Part shown: one piece after another, positions 1 through 8,692 of the stretch
Position numbering within the stretch: position 1 is the first letter of the stretch
Layout: each line of letters opens with the position of its first letter
Assembly (NCBI GenBank): GCA_018816105.1
Contig: JAHIWE010000012.1
Location: forward strand, 1 to 46,839
DNA length: 46,839 nucleotides
Source of the DNA: a bacterium
GTDB lineage: Bacteria; Campylobacterota; Campylobacteria; Campylobacterales; Arcobacteraceae
Direction: 5' to 3'
Position numbers and translations under genes: made by a program
The notes under the pieces: model-generated
Databases searched by the model: none
What the model was told of the DNA's origin: nothing
The model's input: the letters and a program-made list of their open reading frames with translations, nothing else

Positions 1-1113
1 ATTTTTTTTAGCATATACAACTTTTCCATTTAATACAGAAACAACTTTGGCTTTTGGTTCATCACTTTTCAAAACAATTGATTCATTAAATAGTTTTATT
101 TTATAAACAGGGTCATAATAAGTTCCAAAATTTTTAATAACTTTAAAAGATTTTAATGGAGCAATTGTTGCTATACCCTTATATTTTACAATCTTTACAC
201 CATCTGTTGAAGAGCCAATCTTTCTTACATCTAAATTTAGATTTTTTGCATATCTTTGATTTCTAACTTCAGCTGTTTGAATTTCTTGTTCATCTTCTTT
301 ATTTTCTTCTTCATCTCTTATACTTTTTTTAGCTTCTGATTTTTTTTGTGCAAGAAGTTGCTGTAGTCTTTCTCTTTTTTGCTCTTCTGCTTTTTTATTC
401 TCTTCTTCTTTTAAAATATTTAATTCTGCAAGAAGATTTTTTAAAGAATCTTGTTGTTTTGCAACTTTATTTAACTCTTCTTGATAAGATTTATGTTGTT
501 CTTCTAAGCTAACAAGAGAGCTTGAATGTTTTTGTTTTAGATTTGTTAGTTTCTCTTTTGTTTTTTGTCTATCTTGAATATATGAAGATATTTTATCTAT
601 ATCTTTTTGATTAGATTTAGTATTTGTAGATAATGCATTATAGTTGTTATTTAATTTTAATACCTTATCTTTTGAGTGTTGTGATAAAAGTGTGTATATC
701 TCACTATCAATTAACTCTTGTAAACTATTCTCAGAAGCTAATTTTAAAGCAATTGAGATTGAAAATTCTTCAATTATTGTATCAACAATTTGTTCTTCAT
801 TACTTGATTTTTCTTTGATTAATTCAGAAGATTTAGACTTAAGCTGATCTAGTTTTTCTTTGGCATCTTCAAGTAGTTTTTGATGTTCATCTATATCTGA
901 ATTAACTTGTTTTATATCTTTTTCAAGGGTAATAATATTTGAATTTTGCGCTTCAATCTTATCTGCTAACTCTTTTATTTTTAAACTTGTACTTTGTTCT
1001 TTTTGGGCACTTGAATTTAAAATCTTTTTATTCTGTTGGATTTTTTTATCAATACTTGTTGCAGAAAAAAGGATATTTGTACTTAAAAACAGAAGAAAAA
1101 ATATTTTAGTCAT
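1..1113 (-). CDS. EnvC-like murein hydrolase activator (partial, C-terminus outside window)
   Basis: The reading frame opens at an ATG that overlaps the end of ftsX by 8 bases and stays open for 371 codons to the window edge, so the C-terminus is missing. It begins with a signal peptide (MTKIFFLLFLSTNILFSATS). About 250 residues of Lys/Glu/Gln-rich coiled coil follow. The last ~70 residues look like the start of a LytM/M23 domain, with a turn reading LNGKVVYAKK. Known family role: EnvC-type proteins are periplasmic coiled-coil/LytM factors that the FtsEX ABC complex uses to activate cell-wall amidases at the septum. The position directly after ftsE-ftsX supports this. Whether the LytM domain keeps its Zn ligands cannot be seen, so an active M23 peptidase is possible. 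Confidence 0.85.
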   Translation of the reverse strand, partial: MTKIFFLLFLSTNILFSATSIDKKIQQNKKILNSSAQKEQSTSLKIKELADKIEAQNSNIITLEKDIKQVNSDIDEHQKLLEDAKEKLDQLKSKSSELIKEKSSNEEQIVDTIIEEFSISIALKLASENSLQELIDSEIYTLLSQHSKDKVLKLNNNYNALSTNTKSNQKDIDKISSYIQDRQKTKEKLTNLKQKHSSSLVSLEEQHKSYQEELNKVAKQQDSLKNLLAELNILKEEENKKAEEQKRERLQQLLAQKKSEAKKSIRDEEENKEDEQEIQTAEVRNQRYAKNLNLDVRKIGSSTDGVKIVKYKGIATIAPLKSFKVIKNFGTYYDPVYKIKLFNESIVLKSDEPKAKVVSVLNGKVVYAKKN

Positions 1114-1924
1114 TATTAATCTTGTACTTTAGTAAAACACCAAATATTGTAAAAATAGATATACAAAATGATAGTAAAAATATCTTCATTAATTCAACAG
1201 AAAGATTTATTTTAATATCTATAATATCGTGTAATTCTAAAGGAAATAAAACAGTCATATTATTTGAAACATAAAATAAAAATAGTGCACAAATTACAAA
1301 TGCTAAGAATGAACTAAATAGTGCATAATTTAGAATAGACGAGGCACTATATAAAACAGAAGCTCCATGAAGCCTTAAAATAGCTATTTTAACACTATGT
1401 TCATGAAACCATAATTTTATTTGTTTTGCTATTATGATTATGGCAAATAGGGTAATTATAAAAAATAGTATAAATGAAACACTATTAAGTAGTAACAATA
1501 ATAAATATATTTGATTATGATTTTTATAAAATACTTCTACTTTTCTTATGTTTTTATTTTGTAATAAAGTTTGTTTAATCTCTTCTAATTCACTACTTGT
1601 AGGAAATATTTCTAAATATATTTGATAAAAATTTGGAAGTTTTTGTTTTAATAATTCTATTGAGTTATCAGATAAACTAGATTTTATACTTGTAATAATT
1701 TTATCATTTGGTAAAGTTTGAATATTTTCTACTTTTATTCCTGCTAGTTCATTAATACTTTCTTTTACTAAAGGTGTATTTGTAACTATTACAATAGAAT
1801 AATCCCTTGATATTTTAGATTTATAGTTTTCAACTACGTTATTTATTAATAAAAATATTGAAAAAGTAATTAACATTGAAAGTAGTGGAATTAAAAAAGC
1901 AAAAATATTTTTAAGAAACCTCAT
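1106..1924 (-). CDS. ftsX: Cell division protein FtsX (ABC permease)
   Basis: This is the membrane partner of FtsE. The topology fits: one N-terminal TM segment (NIFAFLIPLLSMLITFSIFL), a periplasmic domain of about 130 residues, then three C-terminal TM segments, in about 272 residues. I chose the ATG that begins MRFLKNIF because a GGA-type ribosome site lies about 8 bases upstream; in-frame starts at 1936 (ATG) and 1942 (TTG) are also possible. The start lies inside the end of ftsE, so translation is probably coupled. FtsX is known to transmit ATP hydrolysis by FtsE across the membrane to EnvC-type factors. Sequence identity in this family is low, so the call rests on topology plus gene order. 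Confidence 0.9.
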   Translation of the reverse strand: MRFLKNIFAFLIPLLSMLITFSIFLLINNVVENYKSKISRDYSIVIVTNTPLVKESINELAGIKVENIQTLPNDKIITSIKSSLSDNSIELLKQKLPNFYQIYLEIFPTSSELEEIKQTLLQNKNIRKVEVFYKNHNQIYLLLLLLNSVSFILFFIITLFAIIIIAKQIKLWFHEHSVKIAILRLHGASVLYSASSILNYALFSSFLAFVICALFLFYVSNNMTVLFPLELHDIIDIKINLSVELMKIFLLSFCISIFTIFGVLLKYKINND

Positions 1925-2573
1925 ATATAATTCCATCCTCAATAGATAATTGTCTAAACTTTATTCCTAGATTTTTAGGAACTCTATGTGTTACAACAAC
2001 AATAGTAATACCTAATTGCTCGTTTGCACCTTTTAATAAATTCCATACAACTTCAGCTGAATAATCATCAAGATTTCCCGTTGGTTCATCTGCTATGATT
2101 ATTTTTGGATTATGTGCAAGTGCACGGGCAACTGCAACTCTTTGTTGCTCTCCACCACTTAGCTCATTTGGATAATAACCAGCTCTGTGAGTTAGTCTTA
2201 CATGTGCTAATAGCTTATTTGCTTGATCTCTTGAAACTTCATGTGAATATCCATTTATTTTAAGTGGTATCATGATATTTTCTTCAATAGTATATTCATT
2301 GATTAGTTTATAATCTTGAAATATAATTCCAATATCTTTTCTTAGAACTCTAAGTTTTTTGCCTTTTATTCCAAAAACTTCTTGGTTTTCTATTTTCAAA
2401 CTACCATGTTTTAAAGGAATATCTCCATAAAAAGATTTCAGAAGTGTTGATTTACCACTTCCTGAATTTCCTCCAATAAAGATAAACTCTTTTGGTTTGA
2501 TAGTAAAATTACCTTTTTTTATAATGTATTTATTATCATCATATGAAAGATAAATATTCTTAGCTTCTATCAT
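1911..2573 (-). CDS. ftsE: Cell division ATP-binding protein FtsE
   Basis: This is a compact ABC ATPase of 220 residues, the normal FtsE length. All signatures are present: Walker [11 protein letters not shown] (34-43), Q-loop Gln86, signature LSGGEQQR (138-145), Walker [13 protein letters not shown] (158-169) and switch His196. The protein is cytoplasmic and pairs with FtsX. Its start overlaps the trmB stop by 4 bases (ATGA) and its end overlaps ftsX, so the three genes are one transcription unit. A lipoprotein exporter ATPase (LolD) would look similar; the following FtsX-like permease and EnvC-like gene favour FtsE. Confidence 0.93.
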   Translation of the reverse strand: MIEAKNIYLSYDDNKYIIKKGNFTIKPKEFIFIGGNSGSGKSTLLKSFYGDIPLKHGSLKIENQEVFGIKGKKLRVLRKDIGIIFQDYKLINEYTIEENIMIPLKINGYSHEVSRDQANKLLAHVRLTHRAGYYPNELSGGEQQRVAVARALAHNPKIIIADEPTGNLDDYSAEVVWNLLKGANEQLGITIVVVTHRVPKNLGIKFRQLSIEDGIIYEVS

Positions 2574-3763
2574 TTATTTAAAATCTCTTTTAATTTTTTA
2601 TGCGCACTAATATTAGAGCTAGTTGGAAGTGGATTTCCTTGATAGTAAGAAATCTTGCCTTCATTTACATATAAATATTTTGTTACAGGTCTGTCAAAAT
2701 TTCCCATTGTTAATTTTATTAGTCCTGAGTTATTTGCACTTTCAATAATATAAAGTTCTTCAACATGAATAAAATAGTTTGTTTCAATAATAGATTTTGT
2801 TGGAATCATTTTTAATAAATTTTCATAATCTATTTTAAAATCAAATGAAAAATCAAAATCTAAATTAATATTTGCATCTTCGTTAAAAGCTTCTAAAACA
2901 ACATCATAAATATTTTTACCTTGTTTTTTCCATCTATCTTCATATTTACTTGATACTGCTAAATCTTTATTTATATCAATAGTTATTCTTCCTTTTGGAA
3001 GGTTTGTTAAAACTTCAGTACAAAAATCAAAATATTTTCTACTATCTGTTCTAAGCTCTAGTGTTCCACCAATTTTAAGAACTCTTAATGCTTCATTTAC
3101 AAACTCATTTGAGTAAATTCTTCTATGGGGCTTTTTATCCCAAGGAACAGGGAAGTGTACAAAAATTTTACCAACTTTATTTGATTCAATAAACTCCATA
3201 AAAAGTCTTGCATCATAATTTACAACTAAAACATTTGTAATATTTTGAAGTTCAAGTTGTTTTAATAGTTGCTCTATTGATGGATAGTGTATCTCTAATC
3301 CAACAAATTGAATATTTGGATTTGCTTTTGCTTGATGTAAAAGATGTCTACCACTTCCAAATCCTATCTCTATTTGGATCTCTTTATCTGTATTAAAATC
3401 ATCAACAAAATAGTTAATATCTTTTAAATATTCATTTTTTGCTTCTTCTTTAAATTTTAAATTATTTGTATTTGTAAATAATACATTTGATTCATTTAGA
3501 TTTACATATGCATTTAAAGCATTTTTCATAACAGTAACAGGAGAAATTCTTGTTACTTTATCAGCTTTAATCATAAAATTATCATCTTTTGTTTTTAAAG
3601 ATAATAATAACTCTTTCCCTTTATTTTCTAATGCAATTTTATACTCAGTTTTTCTTACTTTTTGTGTAAAATTATAAGATTTAGCAATAAACTTAAAGTC
3701 TACTCCATCTTTTGATGATGGAGTAGTAATTAACTCTTTTTTTTCAAATACTATATGTGGCAT
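2570..3763 (-). CDS. trmB: tRNA (guanine-N7-)-methyltransferase TrmB, long form
   Basis: TrmB forms m7G46 in tRNA using S-adenosylmethionine. The SAM-binding motif EIGFGSGRH is at 132-140, followed by the acidic strand end GLEIH. The family motif appears as HFPVPWDKKPHRR (about 203-215), where most bacteria have FPDPW; here Val replaces the Asp. At 397 residues it is far longer than the usual 210-240. The extra parts are an N-terminal domain of about 110 residues and a C-terminal domain of about 100 residues. I recall long TrmB forms of this kind in Campylobacterota, which would make it lineage-typical rather than a fusion artefact. It sits between the FN3 lipoprotein (18-base gap) and ftsE (4-base overlap). 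Confidence 0.92.
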   Translation of the reverse strand: MPHIVFEKKELITTPSSKDGVDFKFIAKSYNFTQKVRKTEYKIALENKGKELLLSLKTKDDNFMIKADKVTRISPVTVMKNALNAYVNLNESNVLFTNTNNLKFKEEAKNEYLKDINYFVDDFNTDKEIQIEIGFGSGRHLLHQAKANPNIQFVGLEIHYPSIEQLLKQLELQNITNVLVVNYDARLFMEFIESNKVGKIFVHFPVPWDKKPHRRIYSNEFVNEALRVLKIGGTLELRTDSRKYFDFCTEVLTNLPKGRITIDINKDLAVSSKYEDRWKKQGKNIYDVVLEAFNEDANINLDFDFSFDFKIDYENLLKMIPTKSIIETNYFIHVEELYIIESANNSGLIKLTMGNFDRPVTKYLYVNEGKISYYQGNPLPTSSNISAHKKLKEILNK

Positions 3764-3781
3764 TTATCTTCTTATCATAAT

Positions 3782-5056
3782 TTATTTTAGTTTTGGTAAT
3801 GTTAATGATGTTTCATCTGTTCTTTCAGAAACTAGTCCAAACTCATCATTTGCTTGAATTGAGTATTTATACTCTACACCACTTAGAATATCAGTATCTT
3901 CAAATCTTAAATCATTAATATTATTGAAATTTAAAGTTTTGTATTCAAAAAAGTTAAGCCTAATTCTTTTTTGAACATTATATGAAATAGCTCTATTATC
4001 TCCAGCTCTCCAATTTAAGATAGCTTTATTCCCTTGTATTTGACCTAATGTTAATATAGGTTTAGCAGGTTTACCTAAAGTTTTACCTTCAATAGCATTA
4101 CCTTTAAATGGACTTTGTAAGTGATCTTTATCTATTGCAATTACTCTATAATAGTAAGATTTTCCATCATCATTAATCTTATCTTCATATTCTAAAACAT
4201 CAGAATTTACAGTTGCAATTTTGCTAAACCCTAATGAACTATAACTACTTCTATGAATTTCATATTTGATTATATCACTTGTATTTGACGCATTCCATGA
4301 TATATTAATCTTTTTTGTTTGATTATTTGAAGCTTTAATGTTTGTTACATCTAATGGTAAAGCTTTCGTTTTTCCAACAACAACAGGACTTGGTGCTGAT
4401 TCAACATGATTAAAAGTAAATGCTTTTATTCTATATTTGTAACTTGTATTATTATCTAAGCCAGTATCTATGTATTCAACTTGAAGTCTTTGATCAACTG
4501 TTTTTAAATGAATCCACTCATTTAAAGTCGTATTGAATTTTTCAATTCTATAATATTCAATTCTTTTATCTTGATGCGGTCTCCACAATAGTTTTACTCT
4601 ATTTGGTAACTCAGAAATTGCTTGAACAAAACTAACAGGCACAATTCGAGGAAGTGTTTGTACCATATATGCATCTGTAGTTCTTGATTCACTACCATCA
4701 GAAGTTTTTGCTGAAATTTGATAAGCATATTTTGTATTTGGTTCTAAGTCTTTATCTACATAGTGAGTAGCATATCTATTTTCAATAGTTTTTACTAGTT
4801 TTAGACTTTTCCCATCTTTTTGTAAATCTGTTCTATAAAAGTTATATCCAATTACTTTTGGGTCATTAACTTTTTGCCATTCAAATCCAATAGATACAAT
4901 ATCTGGAATTGATTTGATAGAATTAAAATCTACAGTTTCAATTGATTCATTTATTTTTGGTTTAGTAGGAGTATTTAAACCGTCAAATACATTATTACAT
5001 CCACTAAATAGAAGTATTAAAGCTGCTAATGATGTAGCTTTCATTAAGTGTGTCAT
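3782..5056 (-). CDS. Fibronectin type III repeat lipoprotein
   Basis: The N-terminus is a lipoprotein signal (LILLFSGCNN) with the lipobox Cys at residue 20, so the mature protein should be lipid-anchored on the periplasmic face of an envelope membrane. The remaining ~400 residues hold about four FN3-like repeats, each with a conserved Trp near the first strand and a Y-x-Y-x-I/V motif near the end (YAYQISA, YKYRIKA, YYYRVIA, YKYSIQA). The start has an AAAGGAG site 8 bases upstream, which places it 53 bases inside the end of rluD. The role is unknown; FN3 lipoproteins are usually binding or scaffold proteins, and the cell-division neighbours give a weak hint of envelope work. Confidence 0.85.
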   Translation of the reverse strand: MTHLMKATSLAALILLFSGCNNVFDGLNTPTKPKINESIETVDFNSIKSIPDIVSIGFEWQKVNDPKVIGYNFYRTDLQKDGKSLKLVKTIENRYATHYVDKDLEPNTKYAYQISAKTSDGSESRTTDAYMVQTLPRIVPVSFVQAISELPNRVKLLWRPHQDKRIEYYRIEKFNTTLNEWIHLKTVDQRLQVEYIDTGLDNNTSYKYRIKAFTFNHVESAPSPVVVGKTKALPLDVTNIKASNNQTKKINISWNASNTSDIIKYEIHRSSYSSLGFSKIATVNSDVLEYEDKINDDGKSYYYRVIAIDKDHLQSPFKGNAIEGKTLGKPAKPILTLGQIQGNKAILNWRAGDNRAISYNVQKRIRLNFFEYKTLNFNNINDLRFEDTDILSGVEYKYSIQANDEFGLVSERTDETSLTLPKLK

Positions 5057-5990
5057 GCATATTCTCCTTTTGGAAGTTATTATTTAAGAAATCATTTATG
5101 TCTTTGGGTAAATTTGCTTTGAAACTCATTTGCTCATTAGTTATTGGGTGAGTTAAATAAAGATAATAAGCATGCAAATAAAATCTATTTATTTTATTTA
5201 ATTCGCCCTTAAAACCATATAAATTATCTCCAAGTATATGCCTATTCATCGAACTTAAGTGAACTCTTATTTGATGTGTTCTTCCTGTATATAATTTTGC
5301 TGCTATTAATTCAAATTTTTCATTATTACTTAATGCAATTTTTGAAAAAGCTGATTTTGCATTTCTTCCATCTTCTTCAATTGACATTTTTAATCTATTA
5401 TTTGAATTTCTACCAATTGGTTTTTCTACAATAATATTTTCTTTTAAAGGCATATCAATGATTGCTAGATAGTACCTTCCCATTGATTTATCTTCTAGTT
5501 GTTTTGATAATCCTAAATGTGCTTCGTTTGTTTTTGCAACAACCATAACACCGCTTGTTCCTTTATCAAGTCTATGAACAATTCCATGTCTTTCTTCACC
5601 ACTAATAGTTGAAAGTGAGATTTTTTTTAATTTTAGCCAATCAACTAAAGTTGCATCTTTAACACTTGGTGCATCATGAACTGTTAGATTATAAGGTTTG
5701 TTTATTACTAAGATATGCTCATCTTCGTAAATAATCTCTACATTTTTGTCTTTTAAAGACTCTTTTACAAAAAATTCATCTTTAACTGGATTTAACTCAA
5801 GTTCAGGAAAATGAACTTCAACCATCTGATTCTCTTTTAATTTTAAGCCAGTTTTACTTACTGTTTTACCATCAACTTTTACGTACTCTTTTTTTATAAG
5901 TTGCTCTATTTGATTCCTTGATGCATCAATTTGTGATGCAAGAAATTTATCTAGTCTATTTGTTTCAAAAACAATAAAATTTTTATCCAT
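5004..5990 (-). CDS. rluD: RluD-family pseudouridine synthase
   Basis: An N-terminal S4 RNA-binding domain (RLDKFLASQIDASRNQIEQL) is followed by the RsuA/RluA catalytic domain. The active-site motif is HRLDKGTSG with the catalytic Asp, and the later motif TGRTHQIRVH is also present. The enzyme isomerises uridine in RNA; RluD in E. coli modifies 23S rRNA helix 69, but the exact target here is inferred. I prefer the second ATG (MDKNFIVF) because GGAAGAG lies about 9 bases upstream. An ATG at 6008 would place the start one base from the divergent rodA start and has no ribosome site. The last 53 bases overlap the FN3 lipoprotein gene. Confidence 0.88.
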   Translation of the reverse strand: MDKNFIVFETNRLDKFLASQIDASRNQIEQLIKKEYVKVDGKTVSKTGLKLKENQMVEVHFPELELNPVKDEFFVKESLKDKNVEIIYEDEHILVINKPYNLTVHDAPSVKDATLVDWLKLKKISLSTISGEERHGIVHRLDKGTSGVMVVAKTNEAHLGLSKQLEDKSMGRYYLAIIDMPLKENIIVEKPIGRNSNNRLKMSIEEDGRNAKSAFSKIALSNNEKFELIAAKLYTGRTHQIRVHLSSMNRHILGDNLYGFKGELNKINRFYLHAYYLYLTHPITNEQMSFKANLPKDINDFLNNNFQKENMHDTLNESYIISSFNTSI

Positions 5991-6009
5991 ATTTAGATAC
6001 TCTTCCATT

Positions 6010-7116
6010 ATGCGTTTATTTGATAAAAGAATTATTTCCCATTTTGATTATTTGTTAATAATATTTGTTTTACCATTGATATTCTTATCATACCATTTAA
6101 TTAGTGAAACAAACGAACTATTAGCTAATAAACAAATAGTTTATTTTACAATTTCTTTTTTTGCTTTCTTTATAGTGTTTATTTTACCTATTAGAAAGAA
6201 ACTAAGAATTATCCCAACTTTATACTGGATTGGTATAGCATTATTGCTGGCTGTTGAGTTTTTTGGTATTTCAAAATTAGGTGCGCAAAGATGGATATAT
6301 ATTCCTGTTTTAGGAACAACAATTCAGCCTTCAGAGCTTATAAAACCAATTTTTATTCTTATGTTAGGATATTTGATTCAGCATAAACCACCACCTAAAA
6401 ATGGTTACAATATTATGGATTTTATTTATTTTTCATTTTATATATTATTACCTTTTGTTTTAATAGCAAAAGAGCCTGATTTAGGAACGGCATTAGTATT
6501 ATTATTTGTAGGTTATGGAATTTTATTTATTATTGGTGTAAATTGGAAAATTTGGGCTAGTATAATTCTTGTGATTGGAATTTCTTCACCTTTTATTTAT
6601 ACTTATTTAATAAAAGATTATCAAAAGAAAAGAATTACAGATTTTATTTCTGAAAAACCTAGTTACCATGTACAACAATCAATTATTGCAATTGGTTCAG
6701 GTGGACTTACTGGAAAACTAAGTGAAGAGGCAACTCAAACACAATTGAAGTTTTTGCCAATTGCAACAAGTGACTTTATCTTTGCGTATTTTGTTGAAAG
6801 ATATGGCTTTTTAGGTGCAATTGGATTAATATTTTTATATGTATTATTAATAATGCACCTTTTTACAATAAACTATTATTTCAAAGATGATTATTTAGTT
6901 AGAGCTTTTGCATCGGGATTAGGGCTTTTAATATTTTTTAATATGAGTATTAATATTTTAATGGTTATTGGATTTGCCCCAGTTGTTGGACTTCCTTTAC
7001 CACTATTTTCTTATGGTGGTAGTTCTTTTGTTAACTTTGTAGTTACCTTTGCTATTTTAGAAAACCTATTAGCATTTAGATATATGAATTTATATAATTA
7101 TGAAAGAAAATTATAA
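6010..7116 (+). CDS. rodA: Rod shape-determining protein RodA (SEDS glycosyltransferase)
   Basis: This is a SEDS-family polytopic membrane protein of 368 residues with about ten TM segments. Characteristic SEDS stretches are present: GAQRWIYIPVLGTTIQPSE near 92-110, KEPDLGTALVLL near 154-165, and the C-terminal GLPLPLFSYGGSSFV. SEDS proteins polymerise lipid II glycan strands; RodA does this in the elongasome with a class B PBP. FtsW is the main alternative, but the length and the short cytoplasmic N-terminus (MRLFDKRIISHFDYLL) fit RodA. No clear Shine-Dalgarno precedes the ATG. A TAAAAT box at 5975-5980 inside rluD is a possible promoter. Confidence 0.9.
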   Translation: MRLFDKRIISHFDYLLIIFVLPLIFLSYHLISETNELLANKQIVYFTISFFAFFIVFILPIRKKLRIIPTLYWIGIALLLAVEFFGISKLGAQRWIYIPVLGTTIQPSELIKPIFILMLGYLIQHKPPPKNGYNIMDFIYFSFYILLPFVLIAKEPDLGTALVLLFVGYGILFIIGVNWKIWASIILVIGISSPFIYTYLIKDYQKKRITDFISEKPSYHVQQSIIAIGSGGLTGKLSEEATQTQLKFLPIATSDFIFAYFVERYGFLGAIGLIFLYVLLIMHLFTINYYFKDDYLVRAFASGLGLLIFFNMSINILMVIGFAPVVGLPLPLFSYGGSSFVNFVVTFAILENLLAFRYMNLYNYERKL

Positions 7117-7139
7117 AATAGAAGTTTATCTTCTATTTT
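7115..7139. terminator. Bidirectional hairpin terminator between rodA and the 7154 gene
   Basis: There is a perfect 10-base stem, AAAATAGAAG / CTTCTATTTT, with a TTTAT loop. The A-rich and T-rich flanks allow it to work on both strands. It starts within the rodA stop codon. Confidence 0.7.
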
Positions 7140-7153
7140 AGTTAAAACTCTAT

Positions 7154-7858
7154 TTAAAGCATTTCTTGTTTTTGTAAAACTTCATTTAAAATCTCTAAAT
7201 CATAAATTGATTTACCACAATTTTCTTTACTAGTTTGTATATTAATAACTTTTTCTTCTTTTTCATTTATATATTCATAATCTAAAATATAATCTTTTTT
7301 TAGTAAATCTAAGCTACTTTCATCTTCACAAAGTGAATTTTGTATTTGTTTTTTGAATCTATTTTTATCAACATCTCTATTTAAAGAAACATCAAATAAT
7401 TGATAGTTATAAAATATTGTTTTATTTTTCTTGTAAATATCAATTAAAACACTTACTGAATCAACTTGAATAGGTAAGTTTTGTTTAAAATCTTCTATCT
7501 CTTTTTCAATTGCATAATCTTCTAAAAAATAAAATTTTATGGTATCTATCGAAAAACTTAAGGAAAAAAATAAATTAATACTAACTACAGTTTTTGCTAT
7601 AAAAGACCATAATCTTGAACCTTTATAGTTATTAGCACTTTTAAAAATAATCATAAAAATTAAAATAGCATAAATAAACATGGCAAAAAATAATATAAGT
7701 TCTGACAAATTCTTATGGATAAAAGGATTTTGATTAAATTCTAGTTGAAAAAATATTTCTATAAAAAAAGATAGTCCAATGAACCAAAACCAAAAGCTTA
7801 TAAATAATGAGACTTCCCCTTTTAATAGTTTTTTTAAATACTCTTTCATTTCATTCAT
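7154..7858 (-). CDS. Inner membrane protein of unknown function
   Basis: I do not recognise a named family with certainty. The first ~115 residues carry three to four hydrophobic helices, and the C-terminal ~110 residues are soluble and rich in Lys, Glu and Asp. The opening (KKLLKGEVSLFISFWFW) and the segment SANNYKGSRLWSFIAKTVV resemble a widespread group of small proteobacterial membrane proteins that start with a W/L-x-G-E-x-S-L-x-x-x-F-W pattern. That resemblance is from memory. The two Cys residues in the C-terminal part (SLCEDESS, KENCGKSIY) could pair if that domain is periplasmic. It follows the tonB-like gene by 8 bases and is probably co-transcribed with it. Confidence 0.7.
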   Translation of the reverse strand: MNEMKEYLKKLLKGEVSLFISFWFWFIGLSFFIEIFFQLEFNQNPFIHKNLSELILFFAMFIYAILIFMIIFKSANNYKGSRLWSFIAKTVVSINLFFSLSFSIDTIKFYFLEDYAIEKEIEDFKQNLPIQVDSVSVLIDIYKKNKTIFYNYQLFDVSLNRDVDKNRFKKQIQNSLCEDESSLDLLKKDYILDYEYINEKEEKVINIQTSKENCGKSIYDLEILNEVLQKQEML

Positions 7859-7866
7859 TATAATCC

Positions 7867-8643
7867 TTAATATGCTTGATAATTAACGTTAAATTTTAGT
7901 TTTGTTGATGTTGTCGGTCTTGGATAATCTTTATAGGCTATTTCTATTAATTCTAGTGAATATTTATCAAATACTTCATATCCTGATGAACTTGTAATCT
8001 TCAAATTAGTAATACTTCCATCGGGATGAAACATAAATTCAACAATATTAACTCCCCCAATTCTAAGTTTTGCAGCAAGTTTTGGATAACCAAGTCGATT
8101 TAAAACTCTTTGTGTTATAACTTGAAAATTATTTAAATTTTTTTCTAAATAAGCTTTTTGTATTTTTGTAAAAGATTGATATTCTTCTCCATAAAGTTTT
8201 TCTAATTCATTTAAGATTTCTTTATTAATAGGTTCTTTTTGTGATAAAAAATCTTCCAAAATACTATTTTGTAAAGAGTTGTTTTTATTTACAATTTGTT
8301 CTTTTACAACTTTTTCTTGAAAATTCTTAGATTTTTCAACATCTACTTGTTTTTTTTGTTCAATTTTTTTTTCAATTTTTTTTGCTTCAGTAATTTTATT
8401 TTCTTTTATTTTTGGTGACACTTCATTATTTATTTTTTTTACTACTTTTTCAATAGGTTTTTCTACTTCATTAATCTCTTGTTTTATTTCTTGTTTTTTT
8501 AATTTTACAAATTTTACATCAGATTTTTTTTCAGTTTTTTCATCTTTTTGTTTGTTTTGAATAAATTCTTTATCCTTGTATTTATTAAATGCTATAAAAT
8601 GCAAAGATATTGAAATAATAAAGGCTAGGATAATAATTCTCAT
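7867..8643 (-). CDS. TonB-family energy transducer
   Basis: The protein has a short cytoplasmic start, one TM anchor (MRIIILAFIISISLHFIAF) and a long Lys/Glu-rich periplasmic spacer (about residues 20-140) that lacks the Pro-Lys repeats of E. coli TonB. The C-terminal TonB fold includes the typical motifs RLGYPKLAAKLRIGG and VEFMFHPDGSITNLKITSSSGYEVFDK. TonB couples the proton-motive force to outer-membrane receptors, but no exbB/exbD lies nearby. I chose the ATG at 8643 over an in-frame TTG at 8661 because a TATAAT box sits 6 bases upstream, which would make the mRNA leaderless. The gene is divergent from hemL. Confidence 0.85.
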   Translation of the reverse strand: MRIIILAFIISISLHFIAFNKYKDKEFIQNKQKDEKTEKKSDVKFVKLKKQEIKQEINEVEKPIEKVVKKINNEVSPKIKENKITEAKKIEKKIEQKKQVDVEKSKNFQEKVVKEQIVNKNNSLQNSILEDFLSQKEPINKEILNELEKLYGEEYQSFTKIQKAYLEKNLNNFQVITQRVLNRLGYPKLAAKLRIGGVNIVEFMFHPDGSITNLKITSSSGYEVFDKYSLELIEIAYKDYPRPTTSTKLKFNVNYQAY

Positions 8644-8649
8644 AGCGCG

Positions 8650-8657
8650 ATTATAGT
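8650..8657. promoter_or_regulatory. Overlapping divergent -10 boxes for tonB-like gene and hemL
   Basis: The eight bases ATTATAGT read as TATAAT on the minus strand (8655-8650) and TATAGT on the plus strand (8652-8657). The plus-strand start would give hemL a leader of about 29 bases containing AGAGG. The minus-strand start would fall at or next to the tonB-like ATG. No convincing -35 is visible on either strand, which is normal for sigma70 promoters in this phylum. Confidence 0.5.
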
Positions 8658-8692
8658 ACAATTACACTAATAAATGATTAAGAGGAATGTGA

